Assembly (NCBI GenBank): GCA_037176885.1
Contig: JAWWNJ010000005.1
Span: 1,426,001 to 1,490,000, forward strand
Direction: 5' to 3'
Length of the DNA: 64,000 nucleotides
Source: Favolaschia claudopus
Taxonomy: Eukaryota; Basidiomycota; Agaricomycetes; Agaricales; Mycenaceae
Shown: positions 59,574 to 64,000 of the stretch, piece by piece
Position numbering within the stretch: the first letter of the stretch is position 1
Layout: each line of letters opens with the position of its first letter
Translations under genes and position numbers: made by a program
Notes under the pieces: generated by a model
Told to the model about the DNA's origin: nothing
What the model saw: only the letters and a program-made list of their open reading frames with translations
Databases searched by the model: none

Positions 59574-59843
59574 ATTTCTACACTACCCGTCGCGACTGTT
59601 AAAGCCACTCCTACTCTCTGTCGACCACATCACGCAGCTGCTGCCTCCCAACCCCGACCCCGGAATTCTGCCTCTGACGCCCCATGTATATGTATGTATG
59701 TATAGCTTGTCTCGCCCATCTGCCTCTATGTTACTACAAATCAAGAAAGTATACCTACGTATCACTCCCCACGTCCGGTACATACAATGTGTACAAATCA
59801 CCATTGAGACCCCTTCCTCGGGCGTACCACGACCTCTGTCTGC

Positions 59844-61721
59844 TTACACCCTCTGCTTCGCATACTCCACAAAATCATCAATCGCCGACGGCCACGCCGC
59901 CTCAAGGTCGTAATTCTCGAATTTGGCGTCGATGGTTCGGAGAAAGTCGAGGAACTGCGAGGGTCGTTAGTAAGCTCAGCATTTTGCAAAGGTTGAGAAG
60001 GGTGAGTAAGGAGACGGGAGGGAGATGGAGAATAGAGAGCAAGATGGAAGGAGCGGAGACCTTCCAAAAAAGGAAATAATGCAGTAGCCTCACAGAGATG
60101 TAGGCACGCGCAGCTATGAAGCCGCTCCGGCCGCCGCACGAAGTCATAACAGACGTACAGTGTAGGGTGCAAGCAAGATGGAAGACAGGCCGCAGCCGCA
60201 AGGAAAGCAGTAAACAGAAACGAGTAAAATGGACACTCACCATAAGCCACGTATCCTTGCTAACCCCCTTGCCGCCCTTCTCCTGCAGAAACTCGAACCA
60301 CCAATCGACGTATTCGGGTTTCCAGCCGCCGCCTGTCAGAGGTAGAATGGGTAGAATGCGTTAATGATCACTCATTCATTCGTGGCACGCGAGAGAACCC
60401 CACCTTTCCCAGATGACCCTGACATGTCTGTATCCCCCGAAGCGTCAATATGTGCGAGGGCGCCGCCGGACATGCCGTGTGGGAGGAGGAGGGACCAGAA
60501 TGCTTGTGCGGTGTCGATTGCTAGAGGGTGAGAGCGTGAGTGCATGTGTCAATTGACAAAAAGCGACAGAGAGGCGAAACCCACCAATACTCCTCTGCCC
60601 TTGCACCTTGGCAAACTCAAAGGTGTGAATGTAGACTTTCTCGAAATATGCGGGATCCTGCCCGAGCTTGGTCTTTAACCGTGGTAGGGCTGTCTTCATT
60701 GCTGGGAGGGTGTCACAGCTGTTGAAGAGTCGTCAGCGAACCAAGTATATAACACCTGGGCCGAGTGCATAAGAAATTAAGATGCGGCGCATGGTTTGCG
60801 AGCCGTCGGACAGATCGAAGTCTCCGTCATCGGGCAACATCGACCGCCTCGCACCAGTCTCCCTCACCAGCGCTTCGAGATCGTGAATCCCATACTTCGA
60901 CCTCGTGCCTACCCGAAAAATGTTGGCCCCAGGCGCCGTCACTGCGACGAAATCGCACATCTCGCCAGCGAGGACAAGATAGAAAAAAAAAATCGTCAGG
61001 CACGCTCCTGATATGGAGTCGATGGGTACGAGAAGTACATGGTCGCTCAATACAGCACGCCAACGGATCCCCAGGGGAAGCAGGTCCCCTGCGGGAAGAA
61101 GTGCAAGATGAAGTGCGCTTCAAGCGTCGCGGAGGCTGCGTGCAGAGAGGGGAATGCGATGAACATGTTAAAGCCCGCGAGGAGAGCCGCGCTGACGATG
61201 AATGCGTAAGAAAATGAGAAACTGCACACGCACCCAATACTCTTCCACCCATCGACCCACCCTGCGCGATTCCACTCGCCGACGCGCGGTGATTTGAGCT
61301 CGTAGGCCACAGCGAGGAGGACGACGTCCTCGGGATCCACACCGAGGTCCTGACAAAGCCGAATGGTCCCATCCACCGTAATCTCGTCTGCGTCTGGGTC
61401 TACGCATTTTTAGTCTCGCATAGAACAAGAAACGCAAACTCGCGCACCCTTGTACTTATCAAACAGCGAATTGAGCTTGCTCGTCGATGCGGCGGGTGCG
61501 GAGGGTCGCGTGGTGGTCGCGGCTATGGCGGCGGGATCGCCGTAGTAGGCGTCAATCGCTACGTCGACTCGTTTGTACTTCTCCAGAAACTTTTTGGCGT
61601 CTTTGACACTGTCGACCGAGCGAGTTAGCGGGCTCATTCAGGACCCACACAAGAAGACACACGAGGCACCAGTGACACCGCAGAATTGGGCGATGTTCTC
61701 TTCCATTTTCCTGTCGACCAT
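59844..61721 (-). CDS. DCN1: DCN1-like cullin neddylation factor
   Basis: At least six exons from ATG 61721 (or the in-frame 61706). The N-terminus KMEENIAQFCGVTGAS-VKDAKKFLEKYKRVDVAIDAYY is a UBA-like domain. DPDADEITVDGTIRLCQDLGVDPEDVVLLAVAYELKSPRVGEWNRAGWVDGWKSIGCDTLPAMKTALPRL starts the PONY domain. FEKVYIHTFEFAKVQGQRSIAIDTAQAFWSLLL and YVDWWFEFLQEKGGKGVSKDTWLMFLDFLRTI...WPSAIDDFVEYAKQRV complete it, with the conserved DDFVEY end that contacts cullins. The protein helps attach Nedd8 to cullins. The intron after KSIG is 515 bp (60719-61233), far longer than the others, and holds a foreign gene fragment (see pseudogene entry). Splice sites around it are good, so the gene is probably functional. 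Confidence 0.9.
60760..61195 (-). pseudogene. fragment of an AUR1-type (PAP2 family) inositol phosphorylceramide synthase inside the DCN1 intron
   Basis: On the minus strand inside the long DCN1 intron a frame reads FNMFIAFPSLHAASATLEAHFILHFFPQGTCF...GVLY. This matches the PSLH motif region of AUR1-type IPC synthases (FGAFPSLHxGCATxEA). The next codon, Trp in the family, is TGA. ATMY follows, then a shift of frame leads to IDSISGACLTIFFFYLVLAGEM, matching the last membrane helix. After it SKYGIHDLEA and DFDLSD resemble the cytoplasmic tail of basidiomycete members. The catalytic His of the second motif is lost. It is a dead partial copy. A full parent gene is not in this window. Confidence 0.7.
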
Positions 61722-62363
61722 CGTGGAGAAAGACTGTCGAAATTTGCAATGATTTCGCGCGGGGCGATTTGTTGAAGAAATTGGAAGGTTTTGGAAGGAT
61801 ATAGAATCGGATTTCGGGAGACGGAGGTGATTGAGTCAGATATGGCAATTCGTGTCAGAACAAGTAACGCCCAATAGACACAATAGATTAGAACTGACGA
61901 TAGAGTTGCGGAGGAAGTAGCGATAAAGCAGGGCCGTGCAGAGCGCTACCACCACCCACGTCGCTCCAAATGGTGAAAACAGCTTGAAGGTGTTATGTGT
62001 GACTGTCACGTCACATCTGCGGTTGAACCTGGACCACCAGGTGCAAACGAGCCACGTCGCTATGGGGCTTCTATCATCGCATTATACTATCTGAGCCCAC
62101 CGAATCCTCTCGAGCTCCTGTTCTTATCTCTTTGCTCGTATTTGAACAGAAAAGATCTGTGTTCCGACAAATCGAGGACGGCGCAAACTTTACCTCAGAC
62201 CTGGGCCTCGGACTGGCTACGGTCTCTCGCACGGCAACACATTTTCTGAATATCCGAGAATCCCTCGGTAGCACAGAGCGAACTTGGACTATTTCTAATT
62301 ACTATGATGCTTCGGCTCCTCCACTCTATGTCATATCGTCTTTGGCTTACAACTAGGGCTGCA
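61722..62363. other. intergenic region
   Basis: Between the DCN1 start and the end of the Cys-rich gene. No gene recognised. Confidence 0.4.
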
Positions 62364-62670
62364 TCATTCGTCCACTAGAGGGAACAGCGACGTCGACACT
62401 AGCGATAGGATCAGGCGGTCATAGAATCTTACCGGTAAAGCAAGTGCCATCGTCATCCAAAATGCACCCAAGGCTCGTCTCTCCGCACGCGTTACAATAA
62501 ACCGTCGTGTTTGATCCGCAATAGTTCACGCAGAGAGAATTCCCTGAGCAGCGACCAGGACATCCAGTCGGGGACGTGCATCCGCAGGTCTCGCGTTGGG
62601 TAAGAGGATTGGCTGCCACGAGGGCAGTGGCAGACACGAGCATGAGTGAGATCAGGCGGAAGGAGTGCAT
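62364..62670 (-). CDS. small cysteine-rich secreted protein
   Basis: Two exons, 62670-62433 and 62374-62364, joined by a 58-bp intron (GTAAGA...CTCTAG); the last exon adds only VDE and stop. 82 residues. The signal peptide MHSFRLISLMLVSATALVAA is followed by a mature part of about 60 residues with eleven Cys (CGC...CPGRC...CVNYC...CNAC...GC...CFT). Such proteins are abundant in secretomes of wood-decay and mycorrhizal basidiomycetes and are called effector-like, but no activity can be inferred. The odd Cys number implies one free Cys or a dimer. Upstream there is a good TATA box. Confidence 0.75.
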
Positions 62671-62737
62671 TTCGTGAGTGGTCGCTGCAGTGCGGAGCTT
62701 GTGGGTTACCAGGTTGGAACGGTGATACACTCTTGGG

Positions 62738-62745
62738 CTTATATA
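62738..62745 (-). promoter_or_regulatory. TATA box of the Cys-rich protein gene
   Basis: ATATAAGC-type box (CTATATAAGC on the minus strand) about 70 bp upstream of the ATG at 62670. Confidence 0.6.
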
Positions 62746-64000
62746 GTCCCTCTAGACGTGACGTGGGTACAATTCAGCCGGAGTCATCTCATAAGTACCT
62801 CGGTCCTCATCTCCCCGCTGTCCGCCTACTTCCGCTGATCCCATTCATTCACAGTTACCAAACAATATCTCGGCGATTTTTTTCATTGGATATGAAAGCT
62901 AACTCAAGCTTTCTGAGCAAAACAGCCAGAAAGCAGGTGCTCGAGTTGAACAGTGAGAAACAATTTCCGCTGTTCATACCGAGAAGGTAACAGGTGTCCC
63001 TCTATCGTTCCTGCGGATAGCCATCCCGCTACCCAAAGTAACGCGATGAAACATTTATGGCGCCTACCCGGAATCCGCCCTAACTCAAAAGAAGCTTAGC
63101 TTCGGTCGTCACTCGACTACGGATACTTCAGTACGCCTGCAACCGAGGAGGAGCCTATGAGCATGAGCAACAACTGTGCCTGCGATTTTCCTGAAGCCTC
63201 AAATGGACGTGAAATGTTCCCAAAAATTGGTGATGCCCTCTCTAAGGGCATAAGAAGGCCTCACTTTTATTCAAGACGCTGCGGCAAGAACTGAATCATA
63301 TGGCTGGAGTTACTGGACAAAAGTAGCGTGAGCCTGCATGATCATGCATGACAGTGCGTGGTCATGCATGTGTGCCCATGGTCATGCATGAACTCGAATG
63401 TTCATGCATGATGGATGCATGATGGCCGATTTTGCCTGATCTCGAGCATGCAATGACCATGGATGAGATGTTGAGATTTTGTTACCTTAATATTCTACTA
63501 GCTTGCCATGCATGGTTGCTTCATCCATGGTCATTCATGGTCGTTCTGACGATTTTCAACTTCGGTATTTATTTGATCCGAAGCACTTTTCCATCAATTT
63601 TGATGTACAGATTTGGCAGAAAAGCAGCGCAGCGAACTATTTACTTCCCAGTGAACACTGTTCGTTGAAAATCATAGAGCTTGGTCTATAGCCTTGTTCT
63701 GTTTTATCCCTTCTGTATACCATAGGTAAATTGGCTCCGATTCATTGTGGACGGAGGTTACATAGGTCTAGGTGCCTACTACATTTGCATCGACTCTATG
63801 AGCATTGCTAGGGAGCATTTAAATTTTAGCCAGCTAGCGCTACTATACAGTCAGAATTTACACAATTTGAGAGTGCTGAGAGCTCAGACCACTATTAGTT
63901 CTCTGCAATTGAACTACAACTCGATAGATCAGCGGACCGCCGGAAGCCGAAGCTCTCCCCGAGAAGCCGAATAGACTGGAATTCTTCGGCATCAGGAATC
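62746..64000. other. gene-free end of window
   Basis: Short frames only. Contains the CATGCATG cluster described separately. I see no gene. Confidence 0.4.
63334..63515. repeat. cluster of CATGCATG palindromes
   Basis: Six or more copies of (T)CATGCATG within about 180 bp, with related CCATGGTCAT and GATGCATGATGG words between. A clear local over-representation of the palindrome ATGCAT. Confidence 0.75.

Noticed and set aside
60765..61217. 150-codon + strand frame
   Set aside because: Antisense to the AUR1-type fragment and DCN1 intron; no family resemblance.

Overview
The window is nuclear DNA of a filamentous basidiomycete, most likely an Agaricomycete. Nearly all genes carry several 50-65 bp GT-AG introns with CTAAC/CTGAC-like branch points. 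Genes lie on both strands without operons. Families typical of these fungi recur: a MYND protein, a DHHC palmitoyltransferase, NmrA-like proteins, a BTB protein, a secreted ricin-B-type lectin and a small cysteine-rich secreted protein. Coordinates of spliced genes span first to last coding base; I joined exons by reading frame, splice sites and family resemblance.

Layout. 0.5-8.4 kb: a MYND-finger gene with a damaged finger, a small DUF6914-like gene, a DHHC palmitoyltransferase with one very long intron, a 175-bp tandem duplication and a mitochondrial-looking Ala/Gln-repeat protein. 8.6-21.6 kb: a repeat-rich block around a tRNA-Gly theme. It holds an intact tRNA-Gly(UCC) gene 95 bp from the end of a large gene for a DUF3435-type tyrosine recombinase with C2H2-like zinc fingers. 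It also holds a 767-bp MITE with 9-bp target duplications, a 47-bp minisatellite and degenerate longer repeats. The 3' half of one tRNA-Gly gene lies at the left edge and a 5' half with a perfectly matching acceptor stem lies at the right edge, 12.3 kb away and in the same orientation.

22-26 kb: an aldo-keto reductase pseudogene and an intact NmrA-like gene. 26-42.7 kb is gene-poor: a proline-rich two-exon gene, a His/Pro-rich gene, and a 747-bp foldback element flanked by TA. 42.8-62.7 kb is gene-rich again: MPP6-like exosome cofactor, a four-TM membrane protein, an Rpp14/Pop5-type RNase P subunit, a type II membrane glycosyltransferase-like protein, a second NmrA-like protein, a BTB protein, a double beta-trefoil lectin, a DCN1-like neddylation factor whose 515-bp intron contains a decayed piece of an AUR1-type gene, and a Cys-rich secreted protein. 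The last 1.3 kb has no gene but a cluster of CATGCATG palindromes.

The most interesting object is the tyrosine recombinase and its tRNA-Gly surroundings: possibly a Crypton/Starship-like element that used a tRNA gene as its target in a basidiomycete. The recombinase frame is broken once by a one-base shift in a C5 run, so the element may be dead.
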